64,000 nt of DNA from Larkinella sp965227735 (GCF_965227735.1 NZ_OZ245776.1:2480001-2544000), one strand, 5' to 3'. Shown: positions 1 to 8,673, counted from the first letter of the stretch. Translations and numbers: made by a program. The notes: generated by a model from the letters alone, not told the origin.

Positions 1-735
1 AACCTGGGAGCCGGGGCCATTGAATCCGGGATCACCACCATTACCATTGGCACCAGCGGAGCCATTCGCCGGACGGTTCAACGGCCACTGCGCGATGAAA
101 AAGGGCGGTTATTCAGTTATATCCTGAATGTCAGCGATCCGACGGATAAAAACTACTACGTGGTCGGCGGCCCTACCAACAACGGGGCGAATGTTCTGCA
201 ATGGGTCTCCGAAAAGCTGACGCAATCGGAAACCACGGACGTTCTGGCCGAAGCAGCCACCGTAGAAGCCGGTTCTGACGATCTGCTGTTTTTGCCTTAT
301 TTGCAGGGCGAGCGCGCTCCGCTTTGGGACGCGGGCGTGCGGGGCTCGTACCTGAATGTCGACTGGCACCACGGACGGGCGCATTTTGTGCGGGCCGCGC
401 TGGAAGGCGTGTTGTTCAATTTGCTCCGCATCGAGCGCATTTTGTCGCGGCACACCGGCCCCACGCGGGTGATTCACGCCAACGGCGGTTTTGCCCAGTC
501 CGCGTTCTGGGTGCAGATGATGGCCGATATTTTTGGCGTTCCGGTTCGGCTCAACGAGAGCAACGAAAGTGGTGCTATTGGCGCTATTCTGCTGACAATG
601 AAGGCCACCGGGCGGGTTTCGTCGCTGGCCGAAGCCACCCGCCACGTCGGCTTCGGCCAGACGTTCGAGCCGGATGCCGAACGTCACCGGCGGTATCAGG
701 CGGTGTACAAACGGTTTGAACAGGCTTTACCCTGA
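1..735 (+). CDS. FGGY-family carbohydrate kinase, C-terminal part (gluconokinase-like), 5' truncated by window edge
   Basis: The reading frame is open from base 1 and ends at a TGA, leaving 244 C-terminal residues. These match the second (FGGY_C) domain of sugar kinases. Visible are the ITIGTSGAIR phosphate-binding stretch, VVGGPTNNGANVLQW, LPYLQGERAPLWD and the HANGGFAQSAFW segment followed by NESNESGAIGA near the nucleotide site. The GGPTNNG and GERAPLWD forms are typical of gluconokinases, which phosphorylate gluconate to 6-phosphogluconate in the cytoplasm. Xylulokinase or another FGGY member cannot be excluded because the N-terminal sugar-binding half is missing. The gene converges on the sigma-factor gene with a 21-base gap. 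Confidence 0.85.
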   Translation, partial: NLGAGAIESGITTITIGTSGAIRRTVQRPLRDEKGRLFSYILNVSDPTDKNYYVVGGPTNNGANVLQWVSEKLTQSETTDVLAEAATVEAGSDDLLFLPYLQGERAPLWDAGVRGSYLNVDWHHGRAHFVRAALEGVLFNLLRIERILSRHTGPTRVIHANGGFAQSAFWVQMMADIFGVPVRLNESNESGAIGAILLTMKATGRVSSLAEATRHVGFGQTFEPDAERHRRYQAVYKRFEQALP

Positions 736-756
736 AACTGCCCGGTGGCTCCACAA

Positions 757-1311
757 TCAGTCCATCATAAACTGCTTTTGATACGCATCGATCACCTGTT
801 CACGCGTTCGTTTTAACCGCATCTTGACGGCACTGTGGTTGATGTTGTACTGCCGGGCAATTTCGGTAACGTCAATGTTATCCACGTATTTGAGTTGCAG
901 CAACGCCATGCGGTCCGGCGAAATTTTTTCCATTACCACCGCCATCTGGCTCAGCATGGCATGGGCCGTATCGCTGCCTTCCGAATCGGGAATGTTGTCG
1001 ATATCGACTTCATCCATCGCCACCACCACCATGCGGTTTGCCACCCGGCTTTTCTGCCGGCAATAATTTTGTGAAATGGAAAACAGCCAGGTCGAAAAAG
1101 CGGAACGTCCCTGAAACTGATCAATCTTGATGAAAACCTGAAGAAAAATGTCGTGCGTATAATCTTCCGCCTTGACCGGGTCGCGGGTAAATGTCAGACA
1201 GCTACCATACACTTTATGCACATAGCGTTTGTACAAAGTCTCCAAACAATCCGCCCGGCGGGTGTTCAGATACGAACCGATGAGTTCTTCGTCTTTCAAT
1301 ACACGTTTCAT
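757..1311 (-). CDS. RNA polymerase sigma factor, sigma-70 family (ECF-like)
   Basis: A 184-residue protein with the two-domain ECF layout. A sigma-2 region lies at about residues 20-90 (RDPVKAEDYTHDIFLQVF, then STWLFSISQNYCRQ). A short acidic linker follows, then a sigma-4 helix-turn-helix at about 125-178 (ISPDRMALLQLKYVDN, VTEIARQYNINHSAVKMRLK). The frame stays open further upstream, but the conserved region begins at the ATG at 1311 (MKRVLKDEEL), so that start is chosen. No anti-sigma gene is adjacent, so its trigger is unknown. It differs from the FecI-like factor of the PUL at 25905. It would direct RNA polymerase to a specific regulon. Confidence 0.88.
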   Translation of the reverse strand: MKRVLKDEELIGSYLNTRRADCLETLYKRYVHKVYGSCLTFTRDPVKAEDYTHDIFLQVFIKIDQFQGRSAFSTWLFSISQNYCRQKSRVANRMVVVAMDEVDIDNIPDSEGSDTAHAMLSQMAVVMEKISPDRMALLQLKYVDNIDVTEIARQYNINHSAVKMRLKRTREQVIDAYQKQFMMD

Positions 1312-1789
1312 AAGACAGAGAAAATTAATATTCAATAATGAACTGTTACGTTTAGGTCCATCAGAAACAGGTCCTCCCAATCCGGTAACTTCGGGACTGG
1401 CGTTGATTTTTGAGTCTAAAATCAACAGTGATGTTACTGATTTTACATGATTGTTAAATACAATTACCCCGCCAGCCGGGCCTTGTGGCCGGGATAACAC
1501 TATGAACGTATAGATTAACGTTATAAACCGAATGTTGAAGAGTATAAATACTTATATTTGGGCTTATCAACTTGCTGTGAAGCGCTTTTAGGCCCAAAAT
1601 TGAGTACTCTCGTCAGTGAATAATGGTCGAATAGGACTTTTCAGGGCATGAATATTCATCAAAGTACAATGAGTAAGACTTCCCAGTTAATATCCGATGG
1701 GTTGTTTGCTCAAAAAACTTGTTTACTTATATTTACTATCTCATCGTTACCCAGTAACAAAAGTCCTCTACTCACCATAGCTCAATTCC
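1312..1789. other. Divergent intergenic region between sigma factor and LytTR regulator
   Basis: This is 478 bases of AT-rich, non-coding-looking sequence between two genes that point away from each other, so it must hold both promoters. A short open frame at 1648-1941 runs into the regulator gene in another frame and has no recognisable protein features. Apart from the candidate promoter listed separately, no repeat or RNA gene was seen. Confidence 0.6.
1705..1735 (+). promoter_or_regulatory. Candidate Bacteroidota-type promoter for the LytTR regulator
   Basis: TTTG at 1705-1708 is followed after 19 bases by TATATTTA at 1728-1735. This resembles the TTTG / TAnnTTTG promoter of Bacteroidota, with a mismatch in the last base. 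It lies about 55 bases upstream of the ATG at 1790. Pattern match by eye only. Confidence 0.3.
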
Positions 1790-2500
1790 ATGAAATATCG
1801 TCAATGTCTGATTGTAGACGATTCCGATTCGGCGGTAGCCATCCTGCAGGAGTATCTGGCACGGCTCCCCTTTTTTATGCCTCCCCAGATCAGCGGAACC
1901 GTGCGGGATGCAACAAGTCTGCTACAACAGCAGCATTTTGACCTTATCTTGCTGGATATTAGCCTTCCAGACCAAACAGGACTGGATTTATTACGCTCGT
2001 TTTCCAAACCCCTGTCGGTGATTGTTACCACCGCTAATCCCAATTTTGCCGTTGAGAGCTATGATCTCGATGTGGCGGATTACCTGCTCAAACCCTTTTC
2101 TTTTAACCGGTTTATCCGGGCTGTCAACCGCGCCCTGGGGGTTCAACTGGCTCAAAATAGCCTGACGGAGGACCGTTTCATCTTTTTAAAAGTAGGCCAT
2201 GCCATGCAGCGCTTCGATTACGACGCCATTGAGTACATACAAGCCTTTGGCACCTACTGTAAGGTGTTTATCAATCAGAAAGTGGTGGTGGTGAACGAAA
2301 TAATTTCCAATCTGGAAAATCTGCTCCCCCGACACAAATTTCTCCGGATTCACAAATCCTACTTATTGAATTTATCCAAAATCAACAGCTACAATTATCG
2401 GACAATCTTTGTGGGTACGGCCAAGATTCCGCTGGGGGCTTCCTACCGGGATAAGTTCGAAGGTTTCCTGAATCTGCTCGATAAAAAATCAGAACCGTAA
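1790..2500 (+). CDS. LytTR-family DNA-binding response regulator
   Basis: A 236-residue two-domain regulator. The receiver domain (about 1-120) shows the acidic pair D10/D11, the phospho-acceptor Asp at about residue 56 (LILLDISLPDQTG), the switch Thr in VIVTTAN and the conserved Lys in DYLLKPFSF. The LytTR domain (about 130-235) shows FLKVGHAMQRFDYDAIEYIQ, then HKFLRIHKSYLLNLSKI and the C-terminal IPLGASYRDKF. Family knowledge: a partner kinase (often a LytS/AlgZ-like histidine kinase) phosphorylates it and it binds direct repeats in target promoters. No histidine kinase is adjacent, so its partner is not identifiable here. The protease gene begins 46 bases downstream and could be co-transcribed. 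Confidence 0.93.
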   Translation: MKYRQCLIVDDSDSAVAILQEYLARLPFFMPPQISGTVRDATSLLQQQHFDLILLDISLPDQTGLDLLRSFSKPLSVIVTTANPNFAVESYDLDVADYLLKPFSFNRFIRAVNRALGVQLAQNSLTEDRFIFLKVGHAMQRFDYDAIEYIQAFGTYCKVFINQKVVVVNEIISNLENLLPRHKFLRIHKSYLLNLSKINSYNYRTIFVGTAKIPLGASYRDKFEGFLNLLDKKSEP

Positions 2501-2546
2501 AATCAGCGGATTTGCTAACTTGCGCGACCGTTTTACCTCCCAATTT

Positions 2547-3431
2547 ATGTTTGTTGAAGCCATTGAGCGGGTCGACCCTTTTGTACGTCCTATTTTATCG
2601 ATTGTCCGGCGGTATGGCAGCAGCGAAGTAATTCCGGCCTGTTCAACCATGTTTTTTGTCAATGAACAGGCCTGCGCCGTCACCTGCAAGCACGTGGCCG
2701 AACAACTGATCAGTTCGGATACGATTCACCAAAATTACATCCAGTTTCAGGGCGAGCGCCGTTCCATTCCGCGGGACAAAAACCAGACCCGGCGGCAGGA
2801 AGACCTGGAAAACAAATACAACCTGCGCCGGGAAAGCATCATCCGGATCAAGAACCAGTTCGTTAATTCGGTCGATCAGTTTTCGGAAATCACCTACCAC
2901 CTCCACCCCACGCAGGACCTGGCCGTTATCCAGTTTAAAGGATACAGCCAGATTAAATACAACGCCTGTGCGGTTTTTCTGCGCGATAGCAGCAAAATCA
3001 AGCAGGGCCGGAGCCTGTGCCGTCTGGGATATCCCTTTCCCGAATTTACCAATTACCGCTTCAACCCGGAGCTTGACGACATCGAGTGGACCGCCGACGG
3101 ACGCAGCAACACCCCGCGTTTTCCCATCGACGGCATCGTGACCCGGCTGCGGGCCGAAAACGGCGAAATCGTCGGTGTTGAAATGAGCACGCCCGGTTTG
3201 CGGGGACAAAGCGGTGGGCCGCTATTCGATACCAGCGGCATTATTTACGGTATGCAAAGCTCCACGCGCCACCTTCACCTCGGTTTCGACATCGAAGACC
3301 GGGATGTGATTGTGAACGGCCGCCAGACCCGCGTGTCCAACTACCCGTTTCTGAACGTTGGTCAGTGTGTTCACGTTGACATCATCAAAAAGTTCCTGCG
3401 AGATTTGAGAATTAAATACTATGAAGAATAA
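2547..3431 (+). CDS. Trypsin-like serine protease without signal peptide
   Basis: A 294-residue protein whose sequence fits a chymotrypsin-fold protease. The likely triad is His49 (AVTCKHVAEQL), Asp124 (TQDLAVIQF) and Ser222 (GLRGQSGGPLFD). The segment GRSLCRLGYPFPEF resembles the middle of HtrA/trypsin-like peptidases. There is no PDZ domain and no signal peptide or membrane segment, so it is probably cytoplasmic, unlike most of this fold. The frame also offers a TTG at 2520. The ATG at 2547 is preferred because it starts the conserved-looking sequence MFVEAIERV. Its stop overlaps the start of the next gene by 11 bases, suggesting translational coupling with the M20 deacetylase. Substrate unknown. 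Confidence 0.82.
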   Translation: MFVEAIERVDPFVRPILSIVRRYGSSEVIPACSTMFFVNEQACAVTCKHVAEQLISSDTIHQNYIQFQGERRSIPRDKNQTRRQEDLENKYNLRRESIIRIKNQFVNSVDQFSEITYHLHPTQDLAVIQFKGYSQIKYNACAVFLRDSSKIKQGRSLCRLGYPFPEFTNYRFNPELDDIEWTADGRSNTPRFPIDGIVTRLRAENGEIVGVEMSTPGLRGQSGGPLFDTSGIIYGMQSSTRHLHLGFDIEDRDVIVNGRQTRVSNYPFLNVGQCVHVDIIKKFLRDLRIKYYEE

Positions 3432-4542
3432 CGCCCCCAAAGACCGGTCCGTAGACACAAAGCCGACAACCCTCACGGCGTATTCGCTGGAGACACAAAC
3501 GGAAGCGGCCATCGACCTGTTGAAACGGCTCATTGCAACTCCTTCACTCAGCCGGGAGGAAGACCGTACGGCGGCTCTCATCGAACAGTTTTTCCGCCAG
3601 CGCAGCATTCCCTACAAGCGGACCAAAAACAACGTCTGGACCCACAACCGGTTTTTCGACCCTGCCAAACCAACGTTGCTGCTCAATTCACACCACGATA
3701 CCGTCAAACCGAATGCGTCGTGGACGCTCGACCCCTTCCAGCCCATCGAACGCGAAGGCAAACTCTACGGTTTGGGCAGCAACGACGCCGGGGGCTGTCT
3801 GGTGTCGCTCATTGCCACGTTTTGCCATTTTTACGACAAAAAAGATCTGGCCTATAACCTCGTGATGGCGGCCACGGCCGAAGAAGAAATATCGGGTCGC
3901 GAAGGGCTGGAGATGATTCTGCCCGAATTGCCGCCCATCGACTTTGCCATTGTGGGCGAACCCACGCAGATGCACCTGGCCATCGCCGAAAAAGGGTTGC
4001 TGGTGCTCGACTGTACGGCCAAAGGCAAATCCGGCCATGCCGCCCGCGACGAAGGCGACAACGCCATTTATTACGCCATCAAAGACATCGCGTGGCTGAC
4101 CAGCAATCCGTTTCCGAAAGTGTCGCCGACGCTGGGACCGGTCAAATTGTCGGTGACAATCATCAACGCGGGCTCGCAGCACAACGTCGTTCCCGACACC
4201 TGCACGTTTACGGTCGATGTGCGCGCTACGGAACAATATACGCTGGAAGAAATCATCGAGACGATTCGCAAAAACATCCGCTCGACCGTTCAGCCGCGTT
4301 CGATTCGACTCAAACCGTCGAGCATTCCGCTGGATCACCCGATTGTGCAGGCGGGTATTGCCCTGAAACGCGAAACCTACGGTTCGCCAACCACCTCCGA
4401 CCAGGCTTTGCTCGATTGCCCCTCGCTGAAATGCGGTCCCGGCCACTCCGAGCGGTCGCACACCGCCGACGAATTTATTTATTTGCGGGAAATTGAAGAG
4501 GGAATTGAGTTATATATCCGAATGTTAGAACAAATCCTGTAA
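3421..4542 (+). CDS. argE: M20-family metallo-deacetylase, ArgE type (N-acetylornithine/N-acetylcitrulline deacetylase)
   Basis: A 373-residue zinc hydrolase of the M20 family with all metal-site motifs. These are H91-x-D93 (NSHHDTVKP), D122 (GLGSNDAGG), the EEE at 154-156 (ATAEEEISG) carrying catalytic and metal Glu, E180 (VGEPT), and a C-terminal His in GPGHSERSHTADEF. The lid/dimerisation domain lies at about 190-290 (KGKSGHAARDEGDNAIYYA). Bacteroidota arginine synthesis uses acetylated or succinylated intermediates that such an enzyme deacylates. Presence of argH 4 kb downstream on the same strand supports the arginine role. DapE or a general aminoacylase is the main alternative, so the symbol is a best guess. 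Confidence 0.8.
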   Translation: MKNNAPKDRSVDTKPTTLTAYSLETQTEAAIDLLKRLIATPSLSREEDRTAALIEQFFRQRSIPYKRTKNNVWTHNRFFDPAKPTLLLNSHHDTVKPNASWTLDPFQPIEREGKLYGLGSNDAGGCLVSLIATFCHFYDKKDLAYNLVMAATAEEEISGREGLEMILPELPPIDFAIVGEPTQMHLAIAEKGLLVLDCTAKGKSGHAARDEGDNAIYYAIKDIAWLTSNPFPKVSPTLGPVKLSVTIINAGSQHNVVPDTCTFTVDVRATEQYTLEEIIETIRKNIRSTVQPRSIRLKPSSIPLDHPIVQAGIALKRETYGSPTTSDQALLDCPSLKCGPGHSERSHTADEFIYLREIEEGIELYIRMLEQIL

Positions 4543-4545
4543 ATC

Positions 4546-5523
4546 ATGTTGCACCCACTCACGTTTGAAACGATTTTCAAAGACAAAATCTGGGGCGGCC
4601 AGAAGATCAAAACCGTTCTGGGCAAAGACTTTTCTCCTTTGCCCAACTGCGGAGAAACCTGGGAAATTTCCGGCGTTTCGGGCAATATCTCCGTGGTGGC
4701 CGAAGGGCCGCTGAAAGGTAAAAGTTTGCAGGAACTGCTGGAACACTACAAAGACGAACTGGTTGGCAAGCACGTTTACGAGCGGTTTGGTAACGAATTT
4801 CCGTTGCTGGTCAAATTCATCGACGCCAACGACGACCTCTCGATTCAGGTTCATCCGAACGACGAACTGGCTAAAAAACGGCACAACAGCTTTGGAAAAA
4901 CCGAGATGTGGTACATCCTCGCAGCCGACGAAGGAGCCACGCTCAACTCCGGTTTTAACCGGGAAGTGACCAAAGACGAGTACGTGAAGGCCGTCGCGGA
5001 TAACACGCTGATGGACATTCTGAACATCGAACCGGTCAGTGCCGGGGATGTCTTCTTTTTGCCCGCCGGTCGGGTTCACTACATCGGAAAAGGCATTCTG
5101 CTGGCCGAAATCCAGCAAACCTCCGACATCACCTACCGGATTTACGATTTCGACCGCACCGACGACAAAGGGCAGAAACGCGAACTCCATACCGAACTGG
5201 CGGTCGATGCCATCGATTATACGCACTACGATCAATACAAAACATCGTATGATTCCCAGCCGAATCAGAGCGTCAATGCCGTCACCAGCGACTACTTCGT
5301 CACCAATGTCCTGAAATTCGATCAGGAAGTGCTGCACGATTACACACACCTGGACTCGTTCGTGATCCTGGTTTGCGTCGACGGTGCACTAACGGTCGAA
5401 ACCGGCGACGGCTATCGCATCCCGCTGAAAATGGGCCAATGCGTACTGCTGCCCGCTTCCACCACGCAGGTCACCCTGCTCCCCAACGGCCCCATGACGG
5501 TTTTGGAATCCTACGTACCTTAA
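4546..5523 (+). CDS. manA: Class I mannose-6-phosphate isomerase
   Basis: A 325-residue cupin metalloenzyme of the short type I phosphomannose isomerase class. It interconverts mannose 6-phosphate and fructose 6-phosphate in the cytoplasm. The zinc ligands are visible as Q101 and H103 (LSIQVHPNDELA), E120 (GKTEMWYIL) and H178 (LPAGRVHYIG). The N-terminal KIWGGQKI and GETWEISG motifs are also typical. It begins 3 bases after the argE stop and is probably in the same operon. It would feed GDP-mannose synthesis, the substrate of the gmd product encoded at 48571. The final third is a more variable cupin half, normal for this class. Confidence 0.93.
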   Translation: MLHPLTFETIFKDKIWGGQKIKTVLGKDFSPLPNCGETWEISGVSGNISVVAEGPLKGKSLQELLEHYKDELVGKHVYERFGNEFPLLVKFIDANDDLSIQVHPNDELAKKRHNSFGKTEMWYILAADEGATLNSGFNREVTKDEYVKAVADNTLMDILNIEPVSAGDVFFLPAGRVHYIGKGILLAEIQQTSDITYRIYDFDRTDDKGQKRELHTELAVDAIDYTHYDQYKTSYDSQPNQSVNAVTSDYFVTNVLKFDQEVLHDYTHLDSFVILVCVDGALTVETGDGYRIPLKMGQCVLLPASTTQVTLLPNGPMTVLESYVP

Positions 5524-5530
5524 ACTAACG

Positions 5531-5974
5531 ATGAATTTCATCTACTTCATTTTTGCTTTTCTGGTTGGAACAGCGACGAGCATTCAATCGGGCGTGAATT
5601 CCCAGTTGCGACAGAGCATTGCCCATCCGGTGCTGGCCGCTCTCATCTCGTTTGGCTCCGGTTTTGTGGTGCTGGCGCTGATGTGTCTGGCTTTCCGGAC
5701 GCCCATACCGGCTCTCGAAACCATGCGGGGCATCAGTTGGTGGAAATGGACGGGCGGTTTGCTGGGCGCCATTTATGTAACCACCGTCATCATAACCGTT
5801 CCGCGGATTGGCGCGGGCAACCTGCTCAGTCTGAGCGTTGCCGGCCAGTTGCTGGCAGCCGTTATTCTGGATCATTACGGCCTGCTCGGGTTTAAAGAAC
5901 ACGGGCTGACGCTCTGGCGACTGGTTGGCGTTCTGCTGATCGTGCTGGGTGTTGTGCTGGTGGTAAAGAATTAG
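5531..5974 (+). CDS. Small DMT-type membrane transporter (YdcZ/DUF606 family)
   Basis: A 147-residue hydrophobic protein with about five predicted transmembrane helices. It opens with MNFIYFIFAFLVGTATSIQSGVNSQLRQ and has the GSGFVVLALM, GGLLGAIYVTTVI and GAGNLLSLSVAGQLLAAVILDH segments of the YdcZ (DUF606) family. The family is related to drug/metabolite transporters but is half their size and probably dimerises. Substrate is unknown. It starts 7 bases after manA and is likely co-transcribed with it. Confidence 0.85.
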   Translation: MNFIYFIFAFLVGTATSIQSGVNSQLRQSIAHPVLAALISFGSGFVVLALMCLAFRTPIPALETMRGISWWKWTGGLLGAIYVTTVIITVPRIGAGNLLSLSVAGQLLAAVILDHYGLLGFKEHGLTLWRLVGVLLIVLGVVLVVKN

Positions 5975-6016
5975 AAAACAACGAACAATTCGGGTTCCAA
6001 TCCGTGTTCAGTAGGC

Positions 6017-6595
6017 ATGGTCAAATACCGCTTTTATCCGACGCTGCTCAACACCTTCTCCCGGTATCTTTCCGGAGGTAATTTCACGATGCAGCAGTTG
6101 CTCGACACCATCAACCGGGTTCCGGCCCCAACGACGGTGGCGCAGGAGCGCGGCAGCCGGTTTGAAGATGCCGTGATCAAGGGCGAAGACGAGGAGCGGT
6201 TCAACGCCGACATTCTGGAAAAATTCCGCCGACACCTGCCCCGCCCCATCATCGAAACCCAGGTCTATTGCCAGTATGAGATCGACGACGTGCTGTTTTA
6301 CGGCTACGTCGATCTGATCGGAAAATACAAAGCCGTCGATATCAAAACCACGGCGTCTTATCAGCATCCCCGATTCACTTTCAACCACCAGAATCTGTAT
6401 CTCCACGCGCTGAAAAAACGCGGCATCCGGTTGATGGAATACCTGATCACGGATTTTAAGGAGGTCTACGTCGAGAGTTATTCCCTCACGCATCCGATTG
6501 ATAAACAGCTCGAAGAAATCCGGCTTTTCAAACAGTTTCTGGAAGAACACCGCGCATTAATCTCCGATCCGAAGATTTTTGTGACTCCGGAGTGA
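6017..6595 (+). CDS. Orphan PD-(D/E)XK nuclease-fold protein (RecB/Cas4-like)
   Basis: A 192-residue protein with the RecB/Cas4-type nuclease signature in order: ERGSRFED (E50), GYVDLIGKYKAVDIKTT (D99, D108, K110) and the QNLYLHAL segment (Q125) matching the Q-x-x-x-Y-like motif. All catalytic positions seem intact, so it may cut DNA. It is far smaller than AddB/RecB and has no helicase domain or iron-sulfur cysteine cluster. No cas genes, toxin or phage genes lie nearby. It sits between a transporter and a DUF1080 gene on the same strand. Role unknown; DNA repair or a defence function are both only guesses. Confidence 0.72.
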   Translation: MVKYRFYPTLLNTFSRYLSGGNFTMQQLLDTINRVPAPTTVAQERGSRFEDAVIKGEDEERFNADILEKFRRHLPRPIIETQVYCQYEIDDVLFYGYVDLIGKYKAVDIKTTASYQHPRFTFNHQNLYLHALKKRGIRLMEYLITDFKEVYVESYSLTHPIDKQLEEIRLFKQFLEEHRALISDPKIFVTPE

Positions 6596-6603
6596 GTAAA
6601 TAA

Positions 6604-6695
6604 GTTATTACACAGGGTTTATCAGAGAACACCAGAGGTAACCAGAGATTTCTCTGATAAACCCCGATTTCCTCTGATTACCTCTGTGTAATAAC
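6604..6695. repeat. Dispersed palindromic repeat, CTCTGTGTAA family, copy 1
   Basis: The ends are exact inverted repeats (GTTATTACACAG at 6604-6615 and its complement at 6684-6695). The interior has repeated CAGAG / CTCTG blocks that can pair (TTTATCAGAG against CTCTGATAAA). A closely similar element lies at 54312-54401 between mlaE and mlaF. It could act as a transcription attenuator or an mRNA-end hairpin between the nuclease gene and the DUF1080 gene. Confidence 0.75.
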
Positions 6696-6710
6696 AACTT
6701 TCGAATTCTC

Positions 6711-7349
6711 ATGAAAAAACTCATCATCGCCATTTCTTTCACCCTCGCTTTCTGCTCGTTCCAGAAAGAAAAATGGGTCAAGCTCTTCAACGGGAAAGAC
6801 TTCAGCGGCTGGACCATTCGCGGGGAACAGGTCAAGAATGATTACCGCATCGAGAACGACGAAATCGTCGGAATCTCGAAACCCAATTCCCAGAATACCT
6901 TCCTCTGTACCAATAAAAATTACGACGATTTCATTCTGGAACTGGAAGTGAAAGTCGATACGGGCATGAATTCCGGCATTCAGTTTCGCAGCGAAAGCCG
7001 CCCGGATTTCAAAAATGGCCGTGTTCACGGCTACCAGGCCGAAATTGATCCGGCGGCCCGCGCCTGGAGTGGCGGTTTATACGACGAAGCCCGGCGCGGC
7101 TGGCTGGTCGATCTGAAAAATAACCCCGAAGGTCGGCAGGCATTCAAAAAATTCGACTGGAACAAATACCGGATCGAAGCCGTTGGCAAAACCGTCAAGA
7201 TTTTCCTGAATGGCGTCAAAACCACCGACTACACCGACACGCTGGCGACCAAAGGATTCATTGCCCTCCAGGTTCACGGCACCAAAGTGCAGCGGCCCAT
7301 GGAAGTCCGCTGGCGCAACATCCGCTTGCAGGAACTGGCGAAGAAATAA
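6711..7349 (+). CDS. Exported DUF1080 (3-keto-disaccharide hydrolase-like) protein
   Basis: A 212-residue protein with an N-terminal hydrophobic export signal (MKKLIIAISFTLAFCS) and one DUF1080 domain filling the rest. Hallmarks are WVKLFNGKDFSGWTI, DFILELEVKVDTGMNSGIQFRS, VHGYQAEID, SGGLYDEARRGWL and GFIALQVHG. The fold is a concanavalin-like jelly roll, and several members have been linked to hydrolysis of 3-keto-glycosides. Bacteroidota and Planctomycetota encode many copies, usually periplasmic. No sugar oxidoreductase gene is adjacent, so the substrate cannot be inferred. A palindromic repeat lies directly upstream. Confidence 0.88.
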   Translation: MKKLIIAISFTLAFCSFQKEKWVKLFNGKDFSGWTIRGEQVKNDYRIENDEIVGISKPNSQNTFLCTNKNYDDFILELEVKVDTGMNSGIQFRSESRPDFKNGRVHGYQAEIDPAARAWSGGLYDEARRGWLVDLKNNPEGRQAFKKFDWNKYRIEAVGKTVKIFLNGVKTTDYTDTLATKGFIALQVHGTKVQRPMEVRWRNIRLQELAKK

Positions 7350-7416
7350 CGGCAAATCACGTCCGTACACAAAATCTAGCTTTTTTATTCCCCGCTAACC
7401 GGTGACCTTTGCGGCT

Positions 7417-8673
7417 ATGATTGGCCGCAGTTTACGTCTGTATCGGGATGCCTACCGGGGTTTGCCCGCGCCCGTGTGGTTGTTGGGGGGCGTGATGCTC
7501 ATCAACCGCAGCGGCACGATGGTGCTGCCCTACCTGACGCTGTATCTGACGCAACACCTCCATTACAGCGTGACGGAAGCGGGCCTGGTGATGGCCGTTT
7601 ACGGGGCGGGGGCGCTGGTCGGGACGTTTCTGGGCGGGCGGCTCTCCGACCAGTTCGGCTTCTACCCGGTTCAGTTTCTGAGCCTGCTGATTTCGGGTTT
7701 CTTCCTGATTTTCCTGCAGTTCGCGCAGGATTTCTACACCCTGTGTGGGGTCGTTTTCATCTACACGCTGCTGGGAGATGCCTTTCGTCCGGCGGTTTCG
7801 TCGGCGGTGGCCTATTACAGCGTTCCCGAAAACCGCACCCGCGCCTATTCGCTCAACCGGCTGGCGATCAACCTCGGCTGGTCGCTCGGGGGCGGTTTGG
7901 GCGGCTATCTGGCCGGAATCGACTACCGGCTTCTGTTCTGGGTCGATGGCCTCACCTGCATCGTGGCCGCGATCGTGCTGCGGGCGTACCTGCCCGTTCC
8001 CGTCCGGTCTGGTTCAACGGTTGCCAAAACCGACACCCCCGCAGCAGGCATCCGATCGGCCTACCGGGACCGGTTGTTTCTGATTTTTATCGGGGCTACG
8101 ATCCTGTTTGCGATCGGCTTCTGGCAATTGTTCGGCATGATTCCGTTGTATTTCAAACAGGTGCTGCACCTGAAAGAAACCCAGATCGGCTTGCTGATGA
8201 CGATGAACGGCCTGATGATCGTCTTCATCGAAATGGCGCTGGTCTACGCGGTTGAAAAGCGGTATGCCCACCTGAAAGTCGGCATCATCGGGTTCGGCGC
8301 GTTGCTGGTCGGCTTGTCCTATCTGATCCTGAATACCGGTTTGTGGCCGGTTTTAGCCATTATTTCGGTTCTTATCAACACGCTTGGGGAGATGCTGGCG
8401 ATGCCGTTCATGCAGTCGTTTACGGTGGAACGGGCCAATCCGCAAAACCGGGGGCAATACCTCGCGTTGTATTCGATGGCCTATGCCGTCGCCCAGATTA
8501 CGGCACCCGCTTTCGGGTCACAGGTTGTCGCCTGGGCCGGTTTTTCGACGCTTTGGATGGTGGTGATGGGATTTTGCCTGGCCTCGGCCTGCCTATTCTG
8601 GTGGATAGCCACTCAGGTGAGGAAAACCACTCTTTTAACAGATTTACTAAATAGTCCGGGAAGAACCGCTTAA
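7417..8673 (+). CDS. Major facilitator superfamily transporter
   Basis: A 418-residue integral membrane protein with about 12 transmembrane helices and MFS loop motifs such as GAGALVGTFLGGRLSDQFG (motif A, after helix 2) and NRLAINLGWSLGGGLGG in the middle of the N-terminal half. It resembles multidrug-efflux type MFS proteins; no substrate can be read from the sequence. The frame opens at a GTG at 7402, but the ATG at 7417 (MIGRSLRLYRDAYRG) fits the usual cytoplasmic start better. It lies 32 bases upstream of argH on the same strand, which may share its transcript. Confidence 0.9.
   Translation: MIGRSLRLYRDAYRGLPAPVWLLGGVMLINRSGTMVLPYLTLYLTQHLHYSVTEAGLVMAVYGAGALVGTFLGGRLSDQFGFYPVQFLSLLISGFFLIFLQFAQDFYTLCGVVFIYTLLGDAFRPAVSSAVAYYSVPENRTRAYSLNRLAINLGWSLGGGLGGYLAGIDYRLLFWVDGLTCIVAAIVLRAYLPVPVRSGSTVAKTDTPAAGIRSAYRDRLFLIFIGATILFAIGFWQLFGMIPLYFKQVLHLKETQIGLLMTMNGLMIVFIEMALVYAVEKRYAHLKVGIIGFGALLVGLSYLILNTGLWPVLAIISVLINTLGEMLAMPFMQSFTVERANPQNRGQYLALYSMAYAVAQITAPAFGSQVVAWAGFSTLWMVVMGFCLASACLFWWIATQVRKTTLLTDLLNSPGRTA

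Noticed and set aside
1648..1941. 97-codon open frame upstream of and overlapping the LytTR gene
   Set aside because: It overlaps the receiver domain in another frame, and its residues show no conserved features.
3688..4461. Reverse open frame of 257 codons opposite argE
   Set aside because: Antisense of the M20 deacetylase; no recognisable motifs.
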